From the NCBI RefSeq assembly GCF_018476885.1, contig NZ_JAHCVJ010000002.1, forward strand, positions 310,001 through 374,000: 64,000 nucleotides of DNA, read 5' to 3'. A model generated the notes under the pieces. That model was given only the letters and a program-made list of their open reading frames with translations. It made no database searches and was not told the DNA's origin. Shown piece after piece: positions 54,240 to 62,999 of the stretch. This stretch comes from Geoanaerobacter pelophilus. Its GTDB lineage: Bacteria; Desulfobacterota; Desulfuromonadia; Geobacterales; DSM-12255. The first letter of the stretch is position 1. Every line of letters begins with the position of its first letter. Position numbers and translations under genes: made by a program.

Positions 54240-54989
54240 TTACCGGTTGGCGGCTTTTGCTGCCTCGACCCCTGCAGCCAGCCAGTTGTACCACTGGGCC
54301 ATTCCCTCGCCGGTCCGGGCCGACACCTGTAACAGCAGGGCATCGGGCCTAACCCGGCGCGACATCTCCACGCACTTGTCAACATTGAAATCCAGGTGGG
54401 GTAGAAGATCCACCTTATTGAGCAGCATGACATCGGCGGCATGAAACATCTGGGGATACTTGAGCGGCTTGTCCTCCCCTTCTGTTACGGAAAGCACCAC
54501 CACCTTGTGCTGTTCGCCGAGGTCGAACGATGCCGGGCAGACCAGGTTGCCGACATTTTCGATGAATATGAGGTCAAGGCTATCGAGGTCGAAATGCTCC
54601 AGGGCATGCCCCACCATGTGGGCGTCCAGATGGCAGCCAGCGCCGGTGTTGATCTGCCGGGCAGGCACTCCGGTGGCAGCAATCCGCACCGCATCGTTAT
54701 CGGTCTGCTGGTCACCTTCGATCACGGCACAGCGAAACCGTCCGCCGATCTCGCGGAGCGTCCGCTCCAGCAGGGTGGTCTTACCGGAACCGGGCGAGCT
54801 GACCAGGTTGAGCACAAAGATCCCTTTTGCGGCAAACAGTTCTCTGTTGCCTGCTGCCAGCCGGTTGTTCCTGGCCAGGATGTCCATCTCCACCTGAATG
54901 ACGTTCCGGCCAGGGCCGGTCGTCTCATGTTCGTGGTGATGGTCGTCATGATGATGGTCATGCGGTGAGCACCCGCAGGTAGTGCACAT
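54240..54989 (-). CDS. hypB: Nickel-insertion GTPase HypB
   Basis: The 249-residue protein begins with a nickel-binding CTTCGC motif (C2, C5, C7) and a histidine-rich stretch (residues 10-21) for nickel storage. The GTPase domain has [31 protein letters not shown] and [10 protein letters not shown]. It delivers nickel to the large subunit precursor with HypA. It is first in the operon hypB-F-C-D-E, transcribed away from the second hydrogenase operon. Its partner hypA lies 6 kb away on the same strand. Confidence 0.97.
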   Translation of the reverse strand: MCTTCGCSPHDHHHDDHHHEHETTGPGRNVIQVEMDILARNNRLAAGNRELFAAKGIFVLNLVSSPGSGKTTLLERTLREIGGRFRCAVIEGDQQTDNDAVRIAATGVPARQINTGAGCHLDAHMVGHALEHFDLDSLDLIFIENVGNLVCPASFDLGEQHKVVVLSVTEGEDKPLKYPQMFHAADVMLLNKVDLLPHLDFNVDKCVEMSRRVRPDALLLQVSARTGEGMAQWYNWLAAGVEAAKAANR

Positions 54990-55086
54990 TCGTAGCAGTC
55001 CTCCGTTTTTCCGGTCATATCCCCCAGTTACCTGGATAACCCCGAGACTACTCTATCCTTTTCTGAAGGTCAAACAGTTCTGCATC

Positions 55087-55142
55087 ATGTATACCGTGAA
55101 ATAGCCCGGATGATGTATACACATCACGCGACCTTTGGGCTA
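55087..55142. promoter_or_regulatory. Nested palindromic element between hypB and the second hydrogenase operon
   Basis: Within the 270-base divergent gap there is ATGTATAC at 55087-55094 and again at 55113-55120. The second copy sits in the dyad TGATGT-ATAC-ACATCA (55111-55126), itself flanked by TAGCCC (55102-55107) and GGGCTA (55137-55142). ATGTATACACA and ACCTTTGGGCTA are also present upstream of the carbonic anhydrase gene. The position allows control of either or both divergent operons. No sigma-54 promoter was seen here. Confidence 0.5.
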
Positions 55143-55259
55143 CGCAAATAACCTACTGCAATTTATATAAAAATAGTTAAAGTCCATTTTTTTAACACCG
55201 ATACATGAGAACACATTAGCATGGATTGCCACTATTTAATAAATAAGGTGAACCGGACC

Positions 55260-55796
55260 ATGAGCGAGCTTAGTGCAACCCGAGCCTCTTTGCAGGAAAC
55301 CATGACATTTCTTGGCGCCATTGCCAGCGGCATCGAGGAGGCCATCGGCGAATCGGCAAACAGCATTTCCTACCTTGCCGGTAAGCGCTTGGGAATGAGC
55401 CTCTCCGAAAACATCGCCAAAACCGATGACATCGAGCAGGCCCTTGACTCAGTGACCAAGGTCCTCGCCTCGAACAGCTGCCTCTGGAATTTCGAGGCAT
55501 TCCAGCCCCATGACCGTCCTGCCCTGATCCAGGCTGCCCCGGAAGGTGACGAGATCAATCTGGTCTTCAGGGATTGCATGATCCGTCAGTCACTGTTCCG
55601 CTTCGGCCATCACCAGAAGGGGTCTCTGTGCAACATGATGTTCGGCTTCTTTTCCGGAGCGCTCCAGACAATAATGGGGTGCGATTCCACCCTGGAGATT
55701 CTGCATGCCGGCGAAAATGCCTGTTATAAGAAGCTTACCATCCATAGGCCGGCAAAGACCGCAGCGCCACGGAAGAGAAAGGAATTGTCTCGATGA
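55260..55796 (+). CDS. V4R-like cysteine protein, first gene of the second hydrogenase operon
   Basis: ATG at 55260 is favoured (AAGG about eleven bases upstream); an in-frame ATG at 55221 has no ribosome site. The 178-residue soluble protein has a C-terminal block resembling V4R (4-vinyl reductase-like) domains: LCNMMFGFFSGALQ followed by ENACYKKLTI. It is a paralogue of the protein at 58432-58890; C106, C124 and C155 align with C97, C115 and C145 there. V4R domains bind small hydrophobic or tetrapyrrole-like ligands in other proteins; here the ligand is unknown. It overlaps the small subunit start as ATGA. Confidence 0.7.
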   Translation: MSELSATRASLQETMTFLGAIASGIEEAIGESANSISYLAGKRLGMSLSENIAKTDDIEQALDSVTKVLASNSCLWNFEAFQPHDRPALIQAAPEGDEINLVFRDCMIRQSLFRFGHHQKGSLCNMMFGFFSGALQTIMGCDSTLEILHAGENACYKKLTIHRPAKTAAPRKRKELSR

Positions 55797-56764
55797 GTGC
55801 CCGTCGTTCTGAAAAACCTGCCAAAGAGAGCAGCCCGGCAGTGACCCTGAATATTGAATGGTTGAGCGACTGTGCCGGCTGCCATGTGGCAATCGTCGAT
55901 CTCCACGAAAAGATCCTGACAGTCCTGCAATCGGTCAGCATCCAGCGCTGCCCGGTGCTGACCGATATCAAGGATTACCCCAAGGCAACAGTCGGGATCG
56001 TTTCCGGCGCCATCCGGACCGAACATGACCGCCATGCAGCAGAGGCGATGAGAAAGAGCTGCGACCTGATCATTGCCATGGGCTCGTGCGCCGTCTACGG
56101 CGGCATCGCCGGTGCTGGCAACGTCCATACCAGGGAAGAGATTTTCGATGCCGTCTATGCCAACAACAAGACGACCATTCCCGGTGCCACCCCCAAGGCC
56201 ATGGTTTCGCCACTTGAGGCAACCGTTACCCCTCTTGATTCGGTAATCGATGTCGATCTCTACCTCCCCGGATGCGCTCCGCATCCGGCCTTCATCTTTG
56301 ACGGCCTGCTGGCGCTGCTGGAAGGGCGTACGCCGAAGGCAACCAAGGAAACGGTCTGCTCCCGCTGCAAGCGGGCCATGGAAAAGACCGACGTGGAGCG
56401 GATCCTGAAAATATCCGAGGGAATCGCCGATCCTGATCGCTGCTTCCTGAGCCAGGGGTATATCTGCATGGGATCTGTCACCCTCGATCGCTGCATGTCC
56501 CCTTGCCCACAAAACGGTGTGACCTGCACCGGCTGCGCAGGCGCTACCATGCAGGTGCTGACCGAACCGAACCGGGATATCCGCACCGAGATCGGCGAGC
56601 GGATGGCCAAGCTGACCAAGATCCCGAAGGACACCATTATTCGGGAGATCGAGCGAACCTCAAAATCTCACTACTCTTACACCATGGCCACCTCAATGAT
56701 CGGCGAAAAGCCCACTTTCCTGATTAAGAAATGGATCGGCAATGCAGAGGCAGACTATGAATAA
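55793..56764 (+). CDS. Cytoplasmic NiFe hydrogenase small subunit (MvhG/group 3-like)
   Basis: The 323-residue protein has no Tat or Sec signal, so it stays in the cytoplasm. The proximal cluster ligands are in WLSDCAGCHVAIVDLHE (C27, C30), GSCAVYGG and PGCAPHP, and additional cysteines occur in CSRCKRAM, GYICMGSV, CMSPCPQNG and CTGCAG for further clusters. The pattern is closest to the small subunits of group 3 (Mvh/HoxY-like) enzymes. It overlaps the preceding V4R-like gene by four bases and the large subunit by eight, so all three are coupled. Confidence 0.88.
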   Translation: MSARRSEKPAKESSPAVTLNIEWLSDCAGCHVAIVDLHEKILTVLQSVSIQRCPVLTDIKDYPKATVGIVSGAIRTEHDRHAAEAMRKSCDLIIAMGSCAVYGGIAGAGNVHTREEIFDAVYANNKTTIPGATPKAMVSPLEATVTPLDSVIDVDLYLPGCAPHPAFIFDGLLALLEGRTPKATKETVCSRCKRAMEKTDVERILKISEGIADPDRCFLSQGYICMGSVTLDRCMSPCPQNGVTCTGCAGATMQVLTEPNRDIRTEIGERMAKLTKIPKDTIIREIERTSKSHYSYTMATSMIGEKPTFLIKKWIGNAEADYE

Positions 56765-58184
56765 AAGCAAAACGATCACCATTGACCCGGTAACCCGCAT
56801 TGAAGGTCATGCCAAAGTATTCATCAACCTTGCCGACAACGGGGAAGTCGCCTCCGCCGGGCTGGTGGTCAATGAGCTGCGGGGTTTCGAAAAGATCCTG
56901 GTAGGGATGGAGGCCGACCGGCTACCGCTCATCACCGCCCGTATCTGCGGGGTATGCCCCACAGCCCATCATCTCGCCGCCACCAATGCCCTGGACCATG
57001 CCGCCGGTGTTGAACCGCCACCAGCGGCTAAACTCCTGCGCGAGCTGATGTTCATGGGGCACCTGGTGCATTCCCACTCCCTCTCCCTGTTCGTGCTTCA
57101 GGGACCTGACCTGGTGCTGGGGCTTGATGCCGATCCGGCCATCCGGAACGTGGTCGGCATTGTCCAGGCCAATCCGGAACTGGCCAAAAAGGCGCTCAGG
57201 ATCCGCAGCATCGGCCAATTCATCAATGAGATGATCGGCGGTCGTGGCACGCATCCGGTAACCTCGGTGGTTGGCGGCATCACCTTCACCCTTGATAACG
57301 AAAAAACCGCCCAACTCCGTACCTGGCTTGATGAAGCGTTGGCCCTGCTGAAAGAGCTCGCTCCGGCCGTGAAACAGCTCCTGTTCAAGATGGTGGCAAG
57401 CCATCCGGAAATGCTTACTGAGTGGTCAACTCCGTCATGGTCCCTGGGGACTGTCCGGAACGGCACGATCTCGATGATCGAAGGGGAGCTTAAAGCGATA
57501 GACGAGACCGGAAAGGTCATGGCCGAATTCCCCACCCATGAGTACCATAGCAATCTGGTCGAATCGGTTATCGACTGGTCATATATGAAGCAGGTCCATT
57601 TCGCGCAAAAAGGGAATCTCCACGAATACCGGGTCGGCTCCCTTGCTCGGTTCAATGTCGCCGGCAGCTACGGCACCGAATGGGCCGACAGCGAATGCGC
57701 CGAGTTCAGGAAGCAGTTCGGCACCCCGGCCCATCTCACGGTGCTGCAACCTTATGCCAAGCTGATCGAGCTGATCTGGGCGGTCGAATACGCCATTCAG
57801 GCCATCAACAACCCCGAGATTCGAGGAGAAACCCGGGTTCCGGCCAAATATCTCGGCGGCAGGGGGGTGGGGCACGTTGAGGCGCCCCGTGGCACCCTGT
57901 TCCATGACTACGAGATCGACGATAACGGCATAGTCCGCGCAGCCAACCTTATCGTGGCCACCCAGCAGAACTATACCTCGATCAACCGCACCATCATGCA
58001 GGCGGCAACGTCACATGTCGTCGGCAAGAAAGATGATGCCGCCCTGCTTAATGCCATTGAATTCGGCATCCGTTGTTACGACCCATGCCTGTCGTGCGCA
58101 ACCCATGCCCTCGGCACAATGCCGCTGGAGATCCACGTGACCCACGGAAACGAGGTGCTACAAACCATTCGGAGGCAAGACTGA
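56757..58184 (+). CDS. Cytoplasmic NiFe hydrogenase large subunit (MvhA/group 3-like)
   Basis: ATG at 56757 (MNKSKTITIDPVTRIEGH) overlaps the small subunit stop; the frame runs 15 bases further up. The 475-residue subunit has L1 ARICGVCPTAHH (C64, C67) and L2 DPCLSCATH (C444, C447). Protease cleavage after H450 would remove 25 residues. It is shorter than the Hya subunit and resembles group 3 large subunits. No hdrABC, mvhD, frhB or diaphorase genes are adjacent, so the usual group 3 electron acceptors are missing and the ferredoxin gene that follows is the likeliest partner. Confidence 0.9.
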   Translation: MNKSKTITIDPVTRIEGHAKVFINLADNGEVASAGLVVNELRGFEKILVGMEADRLPLITARICGVCPTAHHLAATNALDHAAGVEPPPAAKLLRELMFMGHLVHSHSLSLFVLQGPDLVLGLDADPAIRNVVGIVQANPELAKKALRIRSIGQFINEMIGGRGTHPVTSVVGGITFTLDNEKTAQLRTWLDEALALLKELAPAVKQLLFKMVASHPEMLTEWSTPSWSLGTVRNGTISMIEGELKAIDETGKVMAEFPTHEYHSNLVESVIDWSYMKQVHFAQKGNLHEYRVGSLARFNVAGSYGTEWADSECAEFRKQFGTPAHLTVLQPYAKLIELIWAVEYAIQAINNPEIRGETRVPAKYLGGRGVGHVEAPRGTLFHDYEIDDNGIVRAANLIVATQQNYTSINRTIMQAATSHVVGKKDDAALLNAIEFGIRCYDPCLSCATHALGTMPLEIHVTHGNEVLQTIRRQD

Positions 58185-58435
58185 TGGTCGAGATTACCCT
58201 ACATGAACAGGCCTGCAGAGGGTGCGAGATGTGCGTCGATATCTGCCCGACAAAGGTTTTCGAGTTCGACGGCGCCAAGCGGCTCTGTGAGATCAAGCAT
58301 GCCGAAGACTGCATCGCCTGCCTCAGCTGTGCCTATATCTGCCCGTCCGGCGCACTCAGCCACGCTAATTTCCACACAGTGAAAAACTTTTACCGCGACC
58401 TCGAATTCTGCAACAGGATGGAGAAGTTCCTATGA
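58184..58435 (+). CDS. 2x[4Fe-4S] ferredoxin of the hydrogenase operon
   Basis: ATG at 58184 has GGAGG eight bases upstream and overlaps the large subunit stop by one base (TGATG). The 83-residue protein carries two complete cluster motifs, CRGCEMCVDICP and CIACLSCAYICP, with no other domain. It is the likely electron carrier for the hydrogenase. A C-terminal tail of about 25 residues (VKNFYRDLEFCNRMEKF) may dock on the partner. It overlaps the next gene as ATGA. Confidence 0.92.
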   Translation: MVEITLHEQACRGCEMCVDICPTKVFEFDGAKRLCEIKHAEDCIACLSCAYICPSGALSHANFHTVKNFYRDLEFCNRMEKFL

Positions 58436-58890
58436 GCAGCGAGCCCCTGCAAGAAGTTACTCTTGACGACCACCGGAATGCCTTCAACGAAGTTGCCTTT
58501 CTGATCGATATCTTCACTGCGACGATTGACAATATCATGGGAGGCGCAACCGCGCCTGTCGGTCGGATAGCCGGACGGGAAATGGCGCGCAAGCTCCCGG
58601 TGCACCTGAACAAGCCGTCTCTTGACGAGGCGATAGCCGTTCTCTCCGCCAGGATGAAAGCCGGGTTTGAATTCACCATTGAAGGGGAAGACCGGGAACA
58701 GGAGCTCATCTTTCAGCGCTGTTCGCTGCGCGAGGTCTGTTGTCAGCGCGGCATCGATACCGGCGGGGCCATGTGCCGGCTCTTTCATTCATACCTGGAC
58801 GGGATCGTCAACGAACTGATCAGCCGCCCGGTGAAATCCGAGATCGTCTCGTCCGGACAGCAGTGCCGGGCAAAGATCAGGACCCAGTGA
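58432..58890 (+). CDS. Second V4R-like cysteine protein of the hydrogenase operon
   Basis: The 152-residue soluble protein aligns over its length with the first gene of the operon: a helical first half (VGRIAGREMARKL against ISYLAGKRLGMSL) and a C-terminal block GGAMCRLFHSYLDG then GQQCRAKI. Cysteines C97, C115 and C145 are kept with spacing 18 and 30, against 18 and 31 in the paralogue; an extra pair C103-C104 is unique to it. The function is unknown. It is coupled at both ends, ATGA with ferredoxin and GTGA with the protease, so its product is probably needed in fixed ratio with the enzyme. Confidence 0.7.
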   Translation: MSSEPLQEVTLDDHRNAFNEVAFLIDIFTATIDNIMGGATAPVGRIAGREMARKLPVHLNKPSLDEAIAVLSARMKAGFEFTIEGEDREQELIFQRCSLREVCCQRGIDTGGAMCRLFHSYLDGIVNELISRPVKSEIVSSGQQCRAKIRTQ

Positions 58891-59372
58891 CCCTGGACAT
58901 ACGCTCCCATACTCTGGTTGTTTGCATTGGCAATGAACTGGTAGCCGACGATGCTGTCGGCCATGAGATTTTTTCCAGGCTGCAGGCGCGGGATCTTCCG
59001 GAAGGCACCAGGCTGGAATATGCAGGGGTGGGCGGAATCGCTCTACTGGATAGCCTTACCGGCAAAGAGCGGACAATGATCGTTGTCGATGCGGTGCAGT
59101 TTGGCGCGCCAGCCGGAACCATCCATTGCCTCCCGTGGGAAGAGGTCCCGTCTTGCGATAACAGCGCCATATCAGCGCACGGCATCGGCCTGAAGGAGAC
59201 CATCAACGTCGGAAAACTGCTCTATCCGGAGCGACTGCCTGACAAAATCACCTTGGTCGGCATAGAAGGGCGTTGTTTCAACCAAATGAAGGAGTTTATG
59301 ACCCCGGCAACAGCCCAGGCAATCGACAAGGCAGTTGCTGTCTGTATAGACCTTATAGCACAGCATCAATGA
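58887..59372 (+). CDS. Hydrogenase maturation protease for the second hydrogenase
   Basis: The start is GTG 58887, overlapping the previous stop as GTGA; the frame is open upstream inside that gene. The 161-residue product has CIGNELVADDAVGHEIF, where the acidic residue binds nickel, then GGIALLDSL, IVVDAVQFG and SAHGIGLKETI. It belongs to the HycI/HoxW-like side of the protease family and is distinct from the Hya protease 13 kb away. Its location indicates it processes the large subunit encoded two genes upstream. Confidence 0.9.
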   Translation: MTLDIRSHTLVVCIGNELVADDAVGHEIFSRLQARDLPEGTRLEYAGVGGIALLDSLTGKERTMIVVDAVQFGAPAGTIHCLPWEEVPSCDNSAISAHGIGLKETINVGKLLYPERLPDKITLVGIEGRCFNQMKEFMTPATAQAIDKAVAVCIDLIAQHQ

Positions 59373-59382
59373 GGATCCAGAA

Positions 59383-61005
59383 ATGAAGACAAAGGCGTCA
59401 ACGGTTGCAGACCCCATCAGGGGCATAAGAGTTCACGACGAGATCCAGAAGCTGGCCGAGGCGATGATGAACGGCGAGCTGGACAAACGCGGCGACTGCA
59501 GCTGCTATCGCGGTGAGGATGCCGAACTGATCGGGCTTGTCAACAGGATGCTTGACACCCTGGTGACGCCGCTCCGGGTTGCGGCAGGGGCCATCGACGA
59601 GATTGCCCATGGCAGGATCCCCCCTTTCATCATTGATGATTACAAGGGAGAGTATGACAGTATAAAACGAAACTTGAATACCCTGCTGGCAACCCTGTAC
59701 GGGCTGCACAGTGAAACCCGGAACCTGATCGTCAGTATCGAAGAGGGCAAGCTGATGACACGGGGCAATAACTGGGATTTCGAAGGGATCTGGAATGATC
59801 TGATCGGAGGAGTCAATGGCACCCTGGATGCGGTCACCCATCCGGTAAGTGAGGCGAGCGACGTGCTTGGCCGGCTTGCCGGTTATGACCTGAGTGCGCG
59901 GATGAGGGGCCACTACCACGGCGACCATGCCGTCATAAAGAAGGCAATGAACACAACTGCCGAAGCCCTCCATTCAGCAATTTCGCAAGTTTCCGAGACA
60001 GTTGAACTTGTTTCCGACGTCGGCAATCGGATTACCAAGAGCAGCCAGTCAGTTTCCAGCGGCGCCGCCGAGCAGGAACGCCAACTCTCCGAAACATCGC
60101 AGAACCTGGTTCATATGGCTGCGGCTTCCACAAACAGTGCACGCAATACCGATGTTGCCCGTCAGACCGCTCAATCGGCAGCGGACTCGGTTACCACGGC
60201 AAAAGAATCTATGGAACGGATGCTGGAGGCCATGGCCGACATCCGCTCGTCTGCCGACAATACCGCCGTGATCGTCCAGGAGATAGAAGCCATAGCAAAG
60301 GAGACCGACACGCTTTCCACCAGCGCGGCGGACAAGGCGGTTCGGGTGCGCTCCTCTGCCGGAGGCTTTGGCGTGGTCGCCAACGAGATCCGCAACCTTT
60401 CCATGAGATGCGAAACCGCAGCCGCAAAGATGGAGGATTTTCGCAAAAACATCCGGCTTGATGCCTCATTGGACCCCAGTGAAACCGGGCGGTTTATGGA
60501 TGAATTCCAGTACCTGATAGACGACCTCGACAACATTGCCATGCTTTCCAATCTGCTGGGGGTCAACGCTGCCATCGAGGCAGCCCATGTAGAGGGGGCA
60601 GGCAACGATTTCGAGGTCCTCACTGATGAAATCCGCCAACTTGCCAGACGGTCAACCGATGCGGCAAAGCGGACCGACAACCTGATCCAGAACTCGGTGG
60701 TGCTGTCACGCAAAGGTGAAGCGCTATCAAGGGAGATCGATGGCCATCTTGCCGGTGCGGTTGAAGGGGCATATACGATTGGGTCTCTTACCGAGGAGAT
60801 GTCACTTGCCAGCCAGGATCAGGCGAGCGGCATCGAGCAGATCAACCGGGCGGTGGCACAGATTAACGAGGTAACGCGCCAGAACGCCGGAAGCGCTTTT
60901 GAATCGTCAGAAGCGGCACACAACCTGGAACAACAGGTCAAGAAGCTTTCGTTGATGGTCAATAAGTTCAAGCTGGAGGGCGAACCGGCAGCCACAGCGG
61001 CCTAA
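59383..61005 (+). CDS. Soluble methyl-accepting-type signalling protein with two tip-like segments
   Basis: The 540-residue protein has no membrane helix. Residues about 20-200 look like tandem HAMP-type helical units (GLVNRMLDTLVTPL and NGTLDAVTHPVSEA), with CSC at 39-41. The rest is long coiled coil of the chemoreceptor type. Two regions resemble the signalling tip: 301-345 (GGFGVVANEIRNLS, with a degenerate ETDTLSTSAADKA) and 379-425 (NLLGVNAAIEAAHVEGAG, then EVLTDEIRQLARRS). The second is closer to the CheA/CheW contact consensus but lacks the usual glutamates before it. AGGA precedes the ATG, ten bases after the protease gene. No che genes are in the window. Confidence 0.82.
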   Translation: MKTKASTVADPIRGIRVHDEIQKLAEAMMNGELDKRGDCSCYRGEDAELIGLVNRMLDTLVTPLRVAAGAIDEIAHGRIPPFIIDDYKGEYDSIKRNLNTLLATLYGLHSETRNLIVSIEEGKLMTRGNNWDFEGIWNDLIGGVNGTLDAVTHPVSEASDVLGRLAGYDLSARMRGHYHGDHAVIKKAMNTTAEALHSAISQVSETVELVSDVGNRITKSSQSVSSGAAEQERQLSETSQNLVHMAAASTNSARNTDVARQTAQSAADSVTTAKESMERMLEAMADIRSSADNTAVIVQEIEAIAKETDTLSTSAADKAVRVRSSAGGFGVVANEIRNLSMRCETAAAKMEDFRKNIRLDASLDPSETGRFMDEFQYLIDDLDNIAMLSNLLGVNAAIEAAHVEGAGNDFEVLTDEIRQLARRSTDAAKRTDNLIQNSVVLSRKGEALSREIDGHLAGAVEGAYTIGSLTEEMSLASQDQASGIEQINRAVAQINEVTRQNAGSAFESSEAAHNLEQQVKKLSLMVNKFKLEGEPAATAA

Positions 61006-61031
61006 GCCCCGCAATTCGAATCAGCGCATCA

Positions 61032-61379
61032 TCATGATAACGGGTCGTCGGCAATTTCCAACTCCCTCACCCTGAGTTCCTCACCGGCAAGCTGCTCTAT
61101 CCCGTATTCGCCACAGGCCGGGCATGGGTCGAACAATGATTTCCGGCTAAACTCCAGGCCACAGGCGGTACATCGACCGACTCCTTCAATGGCAATGATA
61201 TCCAGCCGCGCCCCTTCCATCAGGGTTCCCTGGCAGCATGCCGTAAAGCAGAATTCCACGGCATCCGGCACTACTCCGGAGAGGGCGCCGATCTCCATGG
61301 TAACTGACAGTACTCGGCGCCCGGCTGAGTGTTCCAGACAAATATCGACCACACTTTGAGTAATGGACATTTCATGCAT
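61032..61379 (-). CDS. hypA: Hydrogenase nickel chaperone HypA
   Basis: The 115-residue protein starts MHEMSITQSVVD, with the nickel-binding H2, and has a zinc site of two CXXC pairs, C70/C73 and C86/C89 (GRCTACGLEF, PCPACGEYG). It passes nickel to the large subunits with HypB. It is convergent with the MCP-like gene, 26 bases away, and separate from the other hyp genes. The divergent 167 bases upstream must hold its promoter and that of the NtrB-like kinase. Confidence 0.96.
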   Translation of the reverse strand: MHEMSITQSVVDICLEHSAGRRVLSVTMEIGALSGVVPDAVEFCFTACCQGTLMEGARLDIIAIEGVGRCTACGLEFSRKSLFDPCPACGEYGIEQLAGEELRVRELEIADDPLS

Positions 61380-61546
61380 CGGTTAATCGGCCCTCCGCGA
61401 CTGGTTTCTCAGGATACTACCAGAAAAAGCCGGTAAGAGATAGCCATCTCCCGATTGCCCGGTTTGCAGCGGCATTCCTTGTTTCGCCGGAACTGCTGGT
61501 GTATAATTCCGCCTTCAGCTCCAGAACAAGAAATGAGGGTTCCCCG

Positions 61547-62980
61547 GTGAAACTCAATACCAAGCTGGTCATCATCATGCTTACCCTGCTGGTCATCGCC
61601 GTGCTGACATTGTTCGTCATGAACCAGTACAGTCAGCACAAGCTGGTCGAAGAGATCCAGGACAGCTCCAGCGCCATTTCCGAAGTACTGCAGAAGAGCG
61701 TCGAGGACCTGACCTCCGAGACCGATGCCGAGACCTCAAAGCTGTCGGAATACGTCGATGAAGCCCGGAAAAAAGGGATCGACGAGATCAACATCATCGA
61801 CAACGACGGAGAAATCATCGACTCGTCTGACCCGGCCAAGATCGGCAAGCAACGGGACCTGAAGAAGCTGCAGAAGGGGTTCAAACCCATCCCCGGCGCC
61901 AAAGGGGCGCGAGGGGTGGCAGGGACGATTGTCAAGCCTTATAAACTAGTGGTGCCGGTGATCATCGGCGACCAGCAGCTGGGATTCGTTGAGATCAACC
62001 TGCTGCTGGACAATATCCGGGAGATTCAGCACGATAATTTCGTCCGCCGCCTGGTAGCCACTTTCCTGGTCTTTATTTTCGGTACTGCCACTATCATCTT
62101 CCTGGCCCGGCGCTACACCGACCCGATTCATCGCCTCGCCGCAGGGGTCAAGAAAGTTTCTGCCGGAGACCTGAGCGTTACCTTCCCGGTGGAAAGCGGC
62201 GACGAAATCGGCGAACTGGCGGTAAACTTCAACGAGATGGTAGGAAAGCTCAGGGAACGCGAATCTCTGGAAAAGCGGCTTTACGAGGCTGAGCACCTGT
62301 CCCGGGTCGGGCAACTGGCATCTGGGATTGCCCATGAAATCAGAAACCCACTCAATTACATCAGCCTGGCCGCCGATCACCTCAAAAACGAGATTCAAGT
62401 TGCCTGTGACGGCTCGCGTTCGGACCTTAGCGATCTGCTGGACAAGATCAAGGAAGAGGTGCGGCGCGCCAATTACATGGTACTGAATTTCATGAATTAC
62501 GGCCGGCCGTTGAAAATTCGGCCAAGCGAAGTATCATATTCAGAGCTTGTCAATAAAGCGCTCCCGGTATTGGCCGATAAGCTTGAGGAACAGCGGATAA
62601 AGATCATAACCGATATTGCGCCGGACCTGCCGCTGATGTGGGCTGATCCGGAACTGATGCGTAACTGTCTGGTCAACTTCATCACCAATGCATCCCAGGC
62701 AATGCCGGACGGCGGCGCCATAACCCTTGGTGCCAGGCTTGACTCCGACAAGAACCAGTTCGAATTGACATTCGCCGATGAAGGGACCGGCATCAACCCC
62801 GAAGAGTTGGACAAGATTTTCCAGCCCTATTTTACAACCAAAGAAGCGGGTATCGGCCTTGGCTTAGCCATAACCGAACGGATCATCCGGGAACATGGCG
62901 GCACCATCGAAGTAGCCAGCGAACCAGGCGCATGGACGATCTTCACCGTGACCCTACCCACCCGGCCGGTGACCCAATAG
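61547..62980 (+). CDS. NtrB-like membrane sensor histidine kinase
   Basis: GTG at 61547 is chosen because GAGGG lies about six bases upstream and the frame then opens directly into a membrane helix. The 477-residue protein has helices at about 7-27 and 165-185 around a PAS-like periplasmic domain (NIIDNDGEIIDSSD), HAMP, then HisKA (SGIAHEIRNPLNYI) and a HATPase (FITNASQAM, DEGTGI, GIGLGLAI). It is 20 bases upstream of an NtrC-family regulator gene and is its likely partner. It is not obviously linked to the hydrogenase genes other than by position. Confidence 0.92.
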   Translation: MKLNTKLVIIMLTLLVIAVLTLFVMNQYSQHKLVEEIQDSSSAISEVLQKSVEDLTSETDAETSKLSEYVDEARKKGIDEINIIDNDGEIIDSSDPAKIGKQRDLKKLQKGFKPIPGAKGARGVAGTIVKPYKLVVPVIIGDQQLGFVEINLLLDNIREIQHDNFVRRLVATFLVFIFGTATIIFLARRYTDPIHRLAAGVKKVSAGDLSVTFPVESGDEIGELAVNFNEMVGKLRERESLEKRLYEAEHLSRVGQLASGIAHEIRNPLNYISLAADHLKNEIQVACDGSRSDLSDLLDKIKEEVRRANYMVLNFMNYGRPLKIRPSEVSYSELVNKALPVLADKLEEQRIKIITDIAPDLPLMWADPELMRNCLVNFITNASQAMPDGGAITLGARLDSDKNQFELTFADEGTGINPEELDKIFQPYFTTKEAGIGLGLAITERIIREHGGTIEVASEPGAWTIFTVTLPTRPVTQ

Positions 62981-62999
62981 TTTAGAAAGAGGAGTATGA

